Source: Methylophilus sp. (lineage in GTDB: Bacteria; Pseudomonadota; Gammaproteobacteria; Burkholderiales; Methylophilaceae). From it: a stretch of DNA of 8,281 nt. The stretch lies in the NCBI GenBank assembly GCA_027489475.1, contig JAIXZQ010000390.1, positions 1 through 8,281 of the forward strand. Direction: 5' to 3'. Position 1 is the first letter of the stretch; each line of letters begins with the position of its first letter. Below are positions 1 through 6,337 of the stretch, piece by piece. The notes under the pieces are model-generated. The model saw only the letters and a program-made list of their open reading frames with translations, was not told the origin of the DNA and did not search any database. Position numbers and translations under genes: made by a program.

Positions 1-374
1 ATGGTGAGTCTGGCTTGTGGGTCAGCCAACTGGTATTGCTCTGCCGCATTGATAGCATGCGGCACTGCTGCAAATATGAGGGCCTCCACGCTGATTGCAT
101 CGTCTATGAGTGGCCCCTGCCAGAGCAAAGCCGGGGTACGAATGCCTCGATCGCACAAATTGCGTGCCCCTGTTGCATCTCGCTGGGCATAGCGCGCTGC
201 ATGCCGCCCAGCAAATAGCTTTGCATATACGGCTTGACCGCGCCAATGCCCGCGGAACACCCATCGTCTGCCAGGGAGCACACGCACCAATGCATCCACC
301 TGCAAGTCTGGCTGACCAGTCACAGAAAATGTATATGCAACAGGGCCTGGCGTGTTCAGTGTGGCGAGCTTCAT
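1..374 (-). CDS. Lipopolysaccharide-kinase-like protein, N-terminal part (runs off left edge)
   Basis: An open frame of 124 full codons starts at ATG 374-372 and reaches the window edge without a stop. The ATG overlaps the TGA of the upstream glycosyltransferase (ATGA, 4 bp), a typical sign of translational coupling within an operon. The visible part resembles the N-lobe of a protein-kinase-like LPS kinase (WaaP/InaA/RIO1 superfamily). A glycine-containing strand, RGHWRGQAV (about residues 41-49), is followed by AKLF with the presumed ATP-binding Lys52. A helix-like stretch comes next, then GIRTPALLWQG (about 77-87), matching the common 'GI.TP.ll..G' element. Family knowledge suggests cytoplasmic phosphorylation of LPS core sugar, but the catalytic loop lies outside the window. 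The exact substrate cannot be told. The call as a real gene is firm from context and the overlap; the family call is moderate. Confidence 0.75.
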   Translation of the reverse strand, partial: MKLATLNTPGPVAYTFSVTGQPDLQVDALVRVLPGRRWVFRGHWRGQAVYAKLFAGRHAARYAQRDATGARNLCDRGIRTPALLWQGPLIDDAISVEALIFAAVPHAINAAEQYQLADPQARLT

Positions 375-1336
375 GTCGGCTGCGCGCGCCCTAAAAGCTG
401 GAGTGCCTGTTGCAACACTTCTTCTGGCTGAATCTCCGCCATACTGGCTTTTTTAATCAGGTGCCGATTGACGCTGGCGGGATATGGGCCAGTGAGTATA
501 TGGTTAGTCGGGCCAAACAATCCGAGCATAGGCACCTGTGAAGCCGCGGCCACATGAAACACGCCACAATCATGTGAAATAAACAACGCTGACTGATCTA
601 ACAGTTTACGAATATCGGCAATGCTGGTCTTGCCTGCAAGATTAATCGCATGTGGCACAGCTTTCACAAATTTCTTGGCCAGAAACGCCTCGTTGCTGGT
701 GCCCGTAACCACCAATCTAACCCCTGGAATAGCGTTGACCAATAATTGCCCTAAGGCAATATAGGCGTCTATCGACCACAGTTTTTTATCGTCTGCGCGT
801 CTAGCGTAAAAAAACTTCCAACCATGCAACAAGGTGGTGCCACACCCCAAATGGATATTAATAACGGTATCTCCAGGACGCACTCCAGCCTCAGCTAACA
901 GGTTGGGTTGCTGGGGGTGGGTATAAATGGCATAGCTTCTGTCCGCATCTGTCAGCGGGATGGCATGGTTGCACTGTGTGGCTAACCACTGCTGACAAAA
1001 CTGCAATAATTGCTCTGCATAATGCATATCTTGGCGATCGATAGGCGCCAGCACTAAATGCGGATGCTGCACTGGACATTTTTTGAGGCCATTTTTATTG
1101 AATGCCAAAACTGCATCAAACTCCCTTGCCAGAGTGTTTACGCGACGAGCACTGCTGGCGACCCATAACTGATTAATGGCCGGGTTGTGCGCAAACACTT
1201 GCGCGCTCAGTGCATTCAATGACACCACCTCGATGCGTGCATGGGGCAGATGTTTACGCAAATAGCGTATGGCAGGGGTACAAAAAATATTGTTTCCAGT
1301 ACTGCTCGAAGTCAGTATCAACAAAGATTGGATCAT
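371..1336 (-). CDS. Glycosyltransferase family 9 (heptosyltransferase-type) protein
   Basis: This 321-residue protein has the two-Rossmann-domain layout of ADP-heptose:LPS heptosyltransferases (WaaC/WaaF/RfaF, GT9), which add sugars to the inner core of LPS at the cytoplasmic face of the inner membrane. Visible elements are the N-terminal strand and loop LLILTSSSTGNN followed by CTPAIRYLR (residues 5-26), the strand IHLGCG (161-166), DKKLWSIDAY (183-192), VVTGTSNE (209-216) and NLAGKTS (232-238). The C-terminal signature follows as ISHDCGVFHVAAA then LFGPTNHILTGP (253-284), like the usual 'DSG..H.A.A....LFGPT....GP'. Oddly, the first loop reads G-N (Asn15) where WaaC has G-D with a catalytic Asp. 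It lies 25 bp after the kinase-like gene at 2114-1362 and overlaps the next one by 4 bp, so the three probably form one transcript. A weak GAGAG ribosome-binding stretch precedes ATG 1336. The sugar transferred is unknown. Confidence 0.88.
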   Translation of the reverse strand: MIQSLLILTSSSTGNNIFCTPAIRYLRKHLPHARIEVVSLNALSAQVFAHNPAINQLWVASSARRVNTLAREFDAVLAFNKNGLKKCPVQHPHLVLAPIDRQDMHYAEQLLQFCQQWLATQCNHAIPLTDADRSYAIYTHPQQPNLLAEAGVRPGDTVINIHLGCGTTLLHGWKFFYARRADDKKLWSIDAYIALGQLLVNAIPGVRLVVTGTSNEAFLAKKFVKAVPHAINLAGKTSIADIRKLLDQSALFISHDCGVFHVAAASQVPMLGLFGPTNHILTGPYPASVNRHLIKKASMAEIQPEEVLQQALQLLGRAQPT

Positions 1337-1361
1337 AGCTCTCTCGGTATTAATTGAAGTG

Positions 1362-2114
1362 TTAGAGCGTGGCGCGTATCCACCACCAGGCTAAGCGCCG
1401 GTAACACTGCGCATCAGACTTGGCGTAGGCATCAAACAATTGCACACTGACCGAATCCGGATAACCCTTTAAGCGACTCATCAATTGACGGATATCACGC
1501 CAACGCTGCCAAACAGGCAACCACATGGGCTGCGCTTTTTCCAAATCGATAAATGCAATCTCATAGCCCTCATCTGTTGCACGCACAAACAAATGTTTGG
1601 GATATAACGCCCGATGTTGTATGCCTGCAGCATGTAATTGTCGGATAGCGCGGCCAACCGCTGACATCAGTTCGGGCGCGCTGGCCAGCGTGTGATCCTT
1701 CATCCACTGTTCTAGGTCGATAAAGCCCACTAATGCCTGCGTCACCAAAATAGCTTGCCTGCCTTCTGCACTCTCTTTCACCCCCGCATACACCACATGC
1801 GGCACAAGAATATTTTTTTTCTGCAAATAGCGCAGCATCTGATATTCAACCGCAAAAGTAGGCGTGCCATGCCAGGGAGACCACAGGCTGAATCGGGTAT
1901 GATTCTGTTGCCGCTTAACATACAACAGGCGATGTTCTGACGGTTCGCCAGGCATCATCCAGCGACCAACCCCACTCCAGCCGCCTCTTTCTTCATTGGG
2001 CGGTTCCAACCAGGTGATAGATAGTTGCCACCAGGCCGAAAACGAGTCCATTTTAAGCTTGGTCAACGCTTTAAATAGGTCGGGTTGTTCAGAGTTAAGC
2101 TGACTAAAATTCAA
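1362..2114 (-). CDS. Lipopolysaccharide kinase (InaA/WapQ-type) family protein
   Basis: This 250-residue protein belongs to the protein-kinase-like LPS kinases. It shows RGGWSGVGRW (43-52, nucleotide-loop region), YVKRQ with Lys67, Glu90 in a helix (FAVEYQML), HRALYPKHLFV (167-177, catalytic loop) and FIDLEKA (188-194, metal-binding Asp190). The catalytic loop lacks the Asp of HRD (Ala169 instead), as I recall for some members of this subgroup, so activity is not certain. The frame opens just after TGA at 2123-2121. The first start is TTG at 2114, and the first ATG is at 2051 (residue 22). I prefer TTG because residues 8-31 (SEQPDLF..., DSFSAWW) look like the N-terminus of related proteins, but neither start has a clear ribosome-binding site. 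It is first in a leftward run with the glycosyltransferase and a second kinase-like gene, which fits phosphorylation of LPS core heptose or Kdo. The substrate is inferred. Confidence 0.83.
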   Translation of the reverse strand: MNFSQLNSEQPDLFKALTKLKMDSFSAWWQLSITWLEPPNEERGGWSGVGRWMMPGEPSEHRLLYVKRQQNHTRFSLWSPWHGTPTFAVEYQMLRYLQKKNILVPHVVYAGVKESAEGRQAILVTQALVGFIDLEQWMKDHTLASAPELMSAVGRAIRQLHAAGIQHRALYPKHLFVRATDEGYEIAFIDLEKAQPMWLPVWQRWRDIRQLMSRLKGYPDSVSVQLFDAYAKSDAQCYRRLAWWWIRATL

Positions 2115-2123
2115 AATAAATCA

Positions 2124-2197
2124 GAATCGGAAGTTAAGGAACAGAAACGCTTTGATAATATATGCATTTAACTCTTAATTTTAACAGATTGCTTTCC
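2124..2197. promoter_or_regulatory. AT-rich divergent promoter region between LPS kinase-like and acyltransferase genes
   Basis: The 128-bp gap between two divergent envelope genes must hold both promoters. On the plus strand, TTGATA (2152-2157) and TTAATT/TAATTT (2175-2181) are 17-18 bp apart. On the minus strand, TTAAAA (2184-2179) lies 16-18 bp from TATATT or TATTAT (2162-2155). The two candidates overlap, so binding of polymerase in one direction could exclude the other. These are weak matches in AT-rich sequence and no single box is certain. Confidence 0.35.
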
Positions 2198-2220
2198 ATC
2201 AGCATGTGTAACGTGCTGAT
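2198..2220. repeat. Inverted repeat just upstream of the lipid A acyltransferase start
   Basis: ATCAGCA (2198-2204) is matched perfectly by TGCTGAT (2214-2220). In RNA the arms extend through a G-U pair and a G-C pair to a 9-bp stem with loop TGTAA. It ends 12 bases before the AGAAGG ribosome-binding site (2233-2238) of the acyltransferase. No T-run follows on the plus strand, so it is not a plain terminator. An operator for a dimeric regulator or a 5'-leader hairpin are the two readings. Confidence 0.5.
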
Positions 2221-2242
2221 AAAATGAAAAGTAGAAGGCGCC

Positions 2243-3115
2243 ATGTTATCGTTTTTATGCACACTGCTGTCTCAATGCCCGCTCTTTCTGATTCACGCAG
2301 CGGGCAAGCTGGTGGGGCGCGTCAGTTGGTGGTTAGATGCCAAGAGCAACCGGATCGCTATTGAAAATATACAGCAGAGCGGGCTGTGTCAAGGCACACC
2401 CGCGGCCCTAGATCTCGCCAAAAAAAGTAAGCTATCTGCGGGGCAGTCTTTGCTCGAAACATTTTTTATCTGGGGAGCTTCGCTTGACCGCTTACTCCCT
2501 CTGATACGACACATCTCCGGCTGGTCAACAGTTGAAGACGCACAACGTGCAGGCAAAGGCATTATTTTCTTAACGCCGCATCAAGGCTGCTTTGAAATCA
2601 CCTCGTTGTATTATGGCAGCCAGCACCCCATCACAGTGTTATATCGCCCCCCTAAATTGAGCTGGTTGCATAATGTGATGCAGCATGGTCGGCAAAAAGG
2701 CCAGGTGATGCTGGCGCCCGCCAATGAAAAAAAAAAAAAAATGCTGTTGCAAGCACTTAAGCGGGGTGAGGCGATTGGCATCTTGCCAGACCAGATTCCG
2801 CGACAGGGCGAGGGTGAATGGGCGGATTTTTTTGGCAAACCCGCTTACACCATGGGCTTGGCCAGCAAACTGGCGACTAAATCTGGGGCCACTGTGATTA
2901 TGGCCTTTGGCGAGCGGCTGGCAGACGGACAAGGCTACCATCTGCATTTAACCAAAGTTGATGATATTAGGACGCCTGCATTATTAAATCGGGCCATTGA
3001 ACAACAGGTAGCGGCTTGTCCGTCACAGTATTTATGGCAGTATAACCGCTACAAACAACGGCGCTATGCACTGCATAAGTTAACAGCGACCGACCCTGAA
3101 AAGCATGCTGGGTAG
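2243..3115 (+). CDS. lpxL: Lipid A biosynthesis late acyltransferase (LpxL/HtrB family)
   Basis: This 290-residue protein transfers a secondary acyl chain to lipid A (Kdo2-lipid IVA type acceptor, acyl-ACP donor) at the inner face of the inner membrane. The length is close to the family's roughly 300. Visible features are a hydrophobic N-terminal anchor (about 1-30), the catalytic HX4E motif HQGCFE (His113-Glu118), the YRPPK segment (134-138), LPDQIPRQGEGEWADFFGKPA (181-201 region) and QYLWQYNRYKQRR near the C-terminus (262-274). AGAAGG sits 4 bases before the ATG, which supports the start. The codons for Glu162 to Lys166 and Met167 contain 15 consecutive A (2727-2741). A one-base change there would truncate the protein: +1 meets TAA within about seven codons, while -1 runs 51 foreign codons to a TGA at 2895-2897. 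Which acyl group is added (laurate, myristate or other) cannot be read from sequence, so lpxL is used at family level. It is convergent with the amidotransferase gene. Confidence 0.9.
   Translation: MLSFLCTLLSQCPLFLIHAAGKLVGRVSWWLDAKSNRIAIENIQQSGLCQGTPAALDLAKKSKLSAGQSLLETFFIWGASLDRLLPLIRHISGWSTVEDAQRAGKGIIFLTPHQGCFEITSLYYGSQHPITVLYRPPKLSWLHNVMQHGRQKGQVMLAPANEKKKKMLLQALKRGEAIGILPDQIPRQGEGEWADFFGKPAYTMGLASKLATKSGATVIMAFGERLADGQGYHLHLTKVDDIRTPALLNRAIEQQVAACPSQYLWQYNRYKQRRYALHKLTATDPEKHAG
2727..2741 (+). repeat. Homopolymer A15 tract inside the acyltransferase gene
   Basis: Fifteen uninterrupted A's follow the G of the Glu162 codon and run into the ATG for Met167, coding Lys-Lys-Lys-Lys wholly with AAA. 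Runs of this length in bacteria are prone to replication slippage and to RNA polymerase slippage. The tract is in the correct frame in this copy. It may be a contingency site, or the length may be a sequencing or assembly artefact. Confidence 0.9.
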
Positions 3116-3151
3116 CCGCACACAGCCTCGCTTAGCGTTACTTGCGTTTGT

Positions 3152-3865
3152 TTAGGCGGCCTGTGCTAATCCTGCAATCCAGTGTGTGTATATTTGGTCA
3201 GCGACTGCGTGCAACTGCGCACAATCTTCATGCACATGTGCCAACATGGTTGCCGCCGATTGTACCGCTGGGCTGTTCGCCGAGGCTTCTAAATCACGCT
3301 GCCATTGTTCTGTCCAAATCTGGACCATCTCGGGGGTCATTTCAATGTGGCACTGCAAGCCTATATGCTTGCCCATGACATAGGCCTGATTGGCGCAATA
3401 GGGGCTGGATAACACATGGGTAGCCCCGGGCGGAATGGTAAATGTCTCGCCATGCCAATGAAAGCAATTAAATTCCGTCAATGCGCCAAACCACGGCTGC
3501 GCCTCAGGCTGATTGGCCACCTTTACCCGCCCCCAGCCAATCTCTTTGACGGGATTGACGCTCACCACGCCACCTAAGGCTTTGCTCATCAGTTGGCCGC
3601 CCAAACAATGGCCGAGCAAGGGCACATCTTGTGCAACCGCCTGACGAATTAAAGACAATAGAGGCGGAATCCATGGCAAATCATCATTGACACTCATGGG
3701 GCCACCCATTAACACCACGCCGCTGTAGGCGTCCACGTTGCCGGGAACCGTTTCGCCTTTATCGATACGCACCTCGCACCATGGAATAGCATGGCGCGCC
3801 AAAAATGTGCCTAGATAACCCGCCCCTTCGCAGCAGGCGTGTCTAAAAATCACCACCGGTTTCAT
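3152..3865 (-). CDS. Class I glutamine amidotransferase-like protein (GATase1)
   Basis: This 237-residue protein has the full GATase1 triad. The nucleophile elbow is GHCLGGQL with Cys87, and [10 protein letters not shown] supplies His173 and Glu175. It also has the oxyanion-loop MGGPMSVND (53-61) and HWHGETF (136-142), as in stand-alone GMP-synthase-like amidotransferases of the GuaA glutaminase / YfeJ / gamma-glutamyl hydrolase type. Such proteins release ammonia from glutamine or hydrolyse gamma-glutamyl bonds in the cytoplasm. No synthetase domain or partner gene is visible, so the acceptor is unknown. The start is placed at ATG 3865 because [10 protein letters not shown] begins directly with the first strand of the fold. 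A weak AAGAGAAAG lies about 10 bases upstream. The first 23 bp overlap the end of the pseudouridine synthase gene, so the two are almost certainly co-transcribed. It ends 36 bp from the convergent acyltransferase, and I see no clear terminator between them. Confidence 0.85.
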   Translation of the reverse strand: MKPVVIFRHACCEGAGYLGTFLARHAIPWCEVRIDKGETVPGNVDAYSGVVLMGGPMSVNDDLPWIPPLLSLIRQAVAQDVPLLGHCLGGQLMSKALGGVVSVNPVKEIGWGRVKVANQPEAQPWFGALTEFNCFHWHGETFTIPPGATHVLSSPYCANQAYVMGKHIGLQCHIEMTPEMVQIWTEQWQRDLEASANSPAVQSAATMLAHVHEDCAQLHAVADQIYTHWIAGLAQAA

Positions 3866-4412
3866 GCACTGACTTTCTCTTCATGACTTCTTTATATTCA
3901 CCAAGCAAGATTCCGTCCAGCGTATAGGGGCCAATCGCATAGCGTATCAAACGCAGGGTCGGAAAGCCGATATGCGCGGTCATGCGCCGCACCTGGCGGT
4001 TTTTACCTTCGCTAATCTTAAGCTCCAGCCAAGTAGTCGGGATCGCTTTACGCTCGCGAATGGGTGGCACTCTTGGCCACAGTCCAGCCGGTTCGTCTAT
4101 GATGCGTACCTCTGCCGGCTGGGTGACAAAATCACCTAAATCGACGCCCTGTTGCAATGGCATCAAATCTGCTTGTAATGCAGCACCTTCCACTTGGGCC
4201 CAATAGGTTTTAACTAGTTTGTGTTTGGGGTGACTCAACCGATGTTGCAATGCACCATCATCGGTTAAAATAAGCAATCCCTCAGAATCGGTATCTAACC
4301 GCCCGGCGGCATACACATTGGGAATCGGTATGTAGTCCTTAAGCGTTGCATGTTTTTCATGCGCAGTGAACTGGCAGACGACGTTAAAGGGTTTGTTAAA
4401 CAGTAATAACAT
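3843..4412 (-). CDS. rluE: 23S rRNA pseudouridine synthase, RluE type
   Basis: This is a 189-residue RsuA/RluB/E/F-family pseudouridine synthase without an S4 domain, like RluE, which modifies U2457 of E. coli 23S rRNA. The catalytic motif [19 protein letters not shown] (residues 35-53) carries Asp40. KTYWAQVEG (68-76) and [10 protein letters not shown] (135-144) are the other family blocks. I placed the start at ATG 4412 ([12 protein letters not shown]), where the family's first strand begins. The frame stays open to an ATG at 4586, but that 58-residue extension is antisense to icd and resembles no family member. No good ribosome-binding site is visible, and the start lies only 10 bp from the icd start on the other strand. 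The amidotransferase gene overlaps its 3' end by 23 bp. The family call is firm; the exact target uridine is inferred from homology to RluE. Confidence 0.88.
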   Translation of the reverse strand: MLLLFNKPFNVVCQFTAHEKHATLKDYIPIPNVYAAGRLDTDSEGLLILTDDGALQHRLSHPKHKLVKTYWAQVEGAALQADLMPLQQGVDLGDFVTQPAEVRIIDEPAGLWPRVPPIRERKAIPTTWLELKISEGKNRQVRRMTAHIGFPTLRLIRYAIGPYTLDGILLGEYKEVMKRKSVHETGGDF

Positions 4413-4422
4413 GGAAAGTACT

Positions 4423-5661
4423 ATGTCTAAAATCAAGGTGCCTGCCACAGGCAGCAAAATCACCGTCAATGCTGATAATACCCTAAATGTTCCAGACCAC
4501 CCTATCATCCCGTTTATTGAAGGGGATGGCATTGGCATAGACATTACACCGCCCATGATGAAAGTGGTCGATACCGCTGTAAACAAAGCCTATGGCGGAA
4601 AACGTCAAATCGCATGGATGGAAGTCTATGCCGGTGAAAAATCGACTACCGTTTATGACAAAGACACCTGGTTATCTGACGAAACCATGGCTGCGCTTAA
4701 AGACTACGTTATCTCGATCAAAGGCCCGCTGACCACCCCGGTGGGCGGTGGCATTCGTTCATTGAATGTCACCTTGCGTCAAGAGCTAGATCTGTATGTC
4801 TGCTTACGTCCAATTCAGTACTTCGCGGGCGTGCCCAGCCCAGTCAAACACCCTGAAAAAACCGACATGGTGATTTTTAGAGAAAATACTGAAGACATTT
4901 ATGCCGGGATTGAATGGGCCGCTGGCACCGAAGAAGTCAAAAAAGTCATCACCTTCTTGAGCGATATGGGTGTGCGCAAAAAAATCCGCTTCCCCGAGTC
5001 CTCGGCCATCGGCATCAAGCCGGTGTCCATTGATGGCAGCAAGCGATTGATACGTAAAGCGATTCAATACGCGATTGATAATAACCGTAAATCGGTGACC
5101 ATTACGCACAAAGGTAACATCATGAAGTTTACCGAAGGCGGGTTTCGTGACTGGGGCTATCAACTGGCCAAAGAGGAGTTTGGGGCTGAACTGATAGACG
5201 GTGGCCCTTGGTGCAAACTGCCGAATGGCATTGTGATTAAAGACTGCATCGCAGACGCCTTCTTGCAAGAAATTCTGCTGCATCCAGAAGACTACGATGT
5301 GGTTGCGGCGCTCAACCTCAATGGCGACTATATGAGCGATGCGCTGGCGGCACAAGTTGGTGGCATCGGCATCGCGCCGGGCGCTAACTTGAGCGATACC
5401 GTCGCCATGTTTGAAGCCACGCACGGTACCGCGCCAAAAATCGCCGGTAAAAATCTGGCCAACCCGAGCTCATTGATTTTGTCGGCCGAGATGATGCTCC
5501 GCCATATGGGCTGGGTAGAGGCCGCTGACTTAGTGTTGCAAGGCGTGGCTAAAGCCATTGCTAGCAAGCGCGTCACCGGTGACTTTAGCAGCCAGATGGA
5601 AGGCGCCACCCAAGTGGGCACCGCCGAGTTTGGTGATGAAATTATCCGCCACATGGCCTAA
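4423..5661 (+). CDS. icd: Isocitrate dehydrogenase, Icd type, with altered coenzyme pocket
   Basis: This 412-residue homolog of E. coli Icd (416) oxidatively decarboxylates isocitrate to 2-oxoglutarate in the cytoplasm, with Mg2+ or Mn2+. The substrate-binding stretch [13 protein letters not shown] contains Ser113, the residue phosphorylated in E. coli. [15 protein letters not shown] (151-165), [13 protein letters not shown] (227-239), IKDCIADAF (272-280) and [10 protein letters not shown] (298-307) are the usual catalytic and metal blocks. In the coenzyme pocket Lys339 (E. coli Lys344) is kept, but Ile340, Ala346, Gly386 and Ser390 replace Tyr345, Val351, Tyr391 and Arg395. NADP preference is therefore doubtful, and NAD or dual use is possible. 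I chose ATG 4423 ([10 protein letters not shown]) by resemblance to betaproteobacterial Icd; ATG 4411 would add four residues and ATG 4366 nineteen. The gene is divergent from rluE with 10 bp between starts, and a hairpin terminator follows. Confidence 0.95.
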   Translation: MSKIKVPATGSKITVNADNTLNVPDHPIIPFIEGDGIGIDITPPMMKVVDTAVNKAYGGKRQIAWMEVYAGEKSTTVYDKDTWLSDETMAALKDYVISIKGPLTTPVGGGIRSLNVTLRQELDLYVCLRPIQYFAGVPSPVKHPEKTDMVIFRENTEDIYAGIEWAAGTEEVKKVITFLSDMGVRKKIRFPESSAIGIKPVSIDGSKRLIRKAIQYAIDNNRKSVTITHKGNIMKFTEGGFRDWGYQLAKEEFGAELIDGGPWCKLPNGIVIKDCIADAFLQEILLHPEDYDVVAALNLNGDYMSDALAAQVGGIGIAPGANLSDTVAMFEATHGTAPKIAGKNLANPSSLILSAEMMLRHMGWVEAADLVLQGVAKAIASKRVTGDFSSQMEGATQVGTAEFGDEIIRHMA

Positions 5662-5731
5662 GCCTGACGCAACGCTGTCACACCAGCGACATTCTGGCCT
5701 CTCTGCCGAGTGCACGCGTCATTTAATCGAT

Positions 5732-5761
5732 AAAAAAACGGCTCGCACTGCGAGCCGTTTT
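5732..5761. terminator. Bidirectional intrinsic terminator between icd and the cold-shock gene
   Basis: AAAACGGCTCG (5735-5745) pairs perfectly with CGAGCCGTTTT (5751-5761). One further C-G pair closes a three-base loop, giving a 12-bp stem. On the plus strand the stem ends in TTTT for icd. On the minus strand it is followed by a run of seven T (complement of 5738-5732) for the convergent cold-shock gene. The stronger T-run is on the cold-shock side. Confidence 0.88.
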
Positions 5762-5783
5762 GTGTGTTGCCCCTACTTCAAGA

Positions 5784-5987
5784 TTAAGCTTTTTGTATAT
5801 TTGAAGCCTGTTTGCCTTTAGGACCTTCGGTCACATCAAAGGAAACGCGCTGACCTTCTTTTAAGCTTTTGTAACCAGATTCAACGATTGCGGAAAAGTG
5901 TGCGAACAAATCGTCACCACCGTCATCAGGAGTAATGAATCCAAAGCCTTTAGAGTCGTTAAACCACTTTACGGTACCTGTTGCCAT
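5784..5987 (-). CDS. Cold-shock protein, CspA family
   Basis: This 67-residue single cold-shock domain protein binds single-stranded RNA or DNA and acts as an RNA chaperone. Both nucleic-acid-binding motifs are present: KGFGFI (RNP1, 13-18) and DLFAHFSAI (RNP2, about 26-34). The family's KWFN start (7-10) and a C-terminal [10 protein letters not shown] stretch complete the domain, and the length is typical. AAGGAAG lies 4 bases before ATG 5987, a good ribosome-binding site. The promoter found at 6147-6119 implies a leader of about 125 nt, which recalls the long leaders that regulate cspA-type mRNAs by temperature. Whether this copy is cold-induced or constitutive cannot be told. It shares a terminator with icd. 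Confidence 0.95.
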   Translation of the reverse strand: MATGTVKWFNDSKGFGFITPDDGGDDLFAHFSAIVESGYKSLKEGQRVSFDVTEGPKGKQASNIQKA

Positions 5988-6113
5988 TTTACTTCCTTAC
6001 TTATTTTACTTAACGGGAGGCGCCCCAAAAGTTTGTATCAAGTACTACAGTCGCAATAAACAAGCTTTACTTCACTTAAAGACGGCCACAAAAAACCTGA
6101 ACGCAAACGCCTA
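5988..6113 (-). promoter_or_regulatory. Long 5' leader of the cold-shock mRNA
   Basis: If transcription starts 6-7 bases after the -10 box at 6124-6119, the untranslated leader is about 125 nt. Leaders of roughly this length in cspA mRNAs change fold with temperature and control stability and translation. I find the AAGGAAG ribosome-binding site at its end and a GC-rich GGCGCC palindrome region near 6018-6026. I could not identify a sequence closely matching the E. coli cold box. Confidence 0.5.
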
Positions 6114-6118
6114 AAGAA

Positions 6119-6147
6119 TTTATAAGTGAGCATTATTTAAAAGTCAA
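6119..6147 (-). promoter_or_regulatory. Sigma-70 promoter of the cold-shock gene
   Basis: On the minus strand TTGACT (6147-6142) and TATAAA (6124-6119) are separated by exactly 17 bp, near-consensus -35 and -10 boxes. The predicted start of transcription is about 6112-6113. No other gene on this strand competes for it. Confidence 0.75.
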
Positions 6148-6233
6148 GCCCTATTTTGTAACTTTTTGCGCATTAAAAAGAAACGTAAGCAAATTTGTAT
6201 AAATGTTGCATGACTACCAGTCTATTCGATGAA

Positions 6234-6260
6234 TTGAATCCAGTACGCTTCACCTATACT
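6234..6260 (+). promoter_or_regulatory. Candidate promoter for pilB
   Basis: TTGAAT (6234-6239) and TATACT (6255-6260) form a possible sigma-70 pair with a short 15-bp spacer (16 if ATTGAA is taken). This would start an mRNA near 6267 with a leader of about 120 nt. I found no convincing sigma-54 (-24/-12) site. Low confidence. Confidence 0.35.
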
Positions 6261-6337
6261 CAAGGCGAACATCAGTCTGGCGGGCACCACGTATGAGCAA
6301 CACACGCAGTCCGCTTCAGACGATAAAGAACAGATGC

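Noticed and set aside
1..431. Several short plus-strand frames at the left edge
   Set aside because: They are antisense to the minus-strand kinase-like gene, which has the ATGA overlap and recognisable motifs; the plus frames show none.
3116..3151. Possible terminator between the convergent acyltransferase and amidotransferase genes
   Set aside because: Only very short complementary stretches (CGC/GCG, GCCT/AGGC) and no T-run next to a stem; not strong enough to call.
4366..4422. N-terminal extension of icd to ATG 4366 or ATG 4411
   Set aside because: The extra residues are antisense to the start of rluE and are not seen in Icd proteins; [10 protein letters not shown] fits the family start. 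ATG 4411 remains possible but less likely.
4413..4586. N-terminal extension of the pseudouridine synthase to ATG 4586
   Set aside because: The extra 58 residues are antisense to icd codons and precede the normal family start MLLLFNKP; taken as chance openness.
4804..5424. 206-codon open frame on the minus strand inside icd
   Set aside because: It lies entirely antisense to the well-supported icd gene, its translation resembles no family and it has no ribosome-binding site; it is a shadow frame.
6266..6300. Sigma-54-like site upstream of pilB
   Set aside because: TGGCGGGCACC lacks a properly spaced TTGC-type -12 element.
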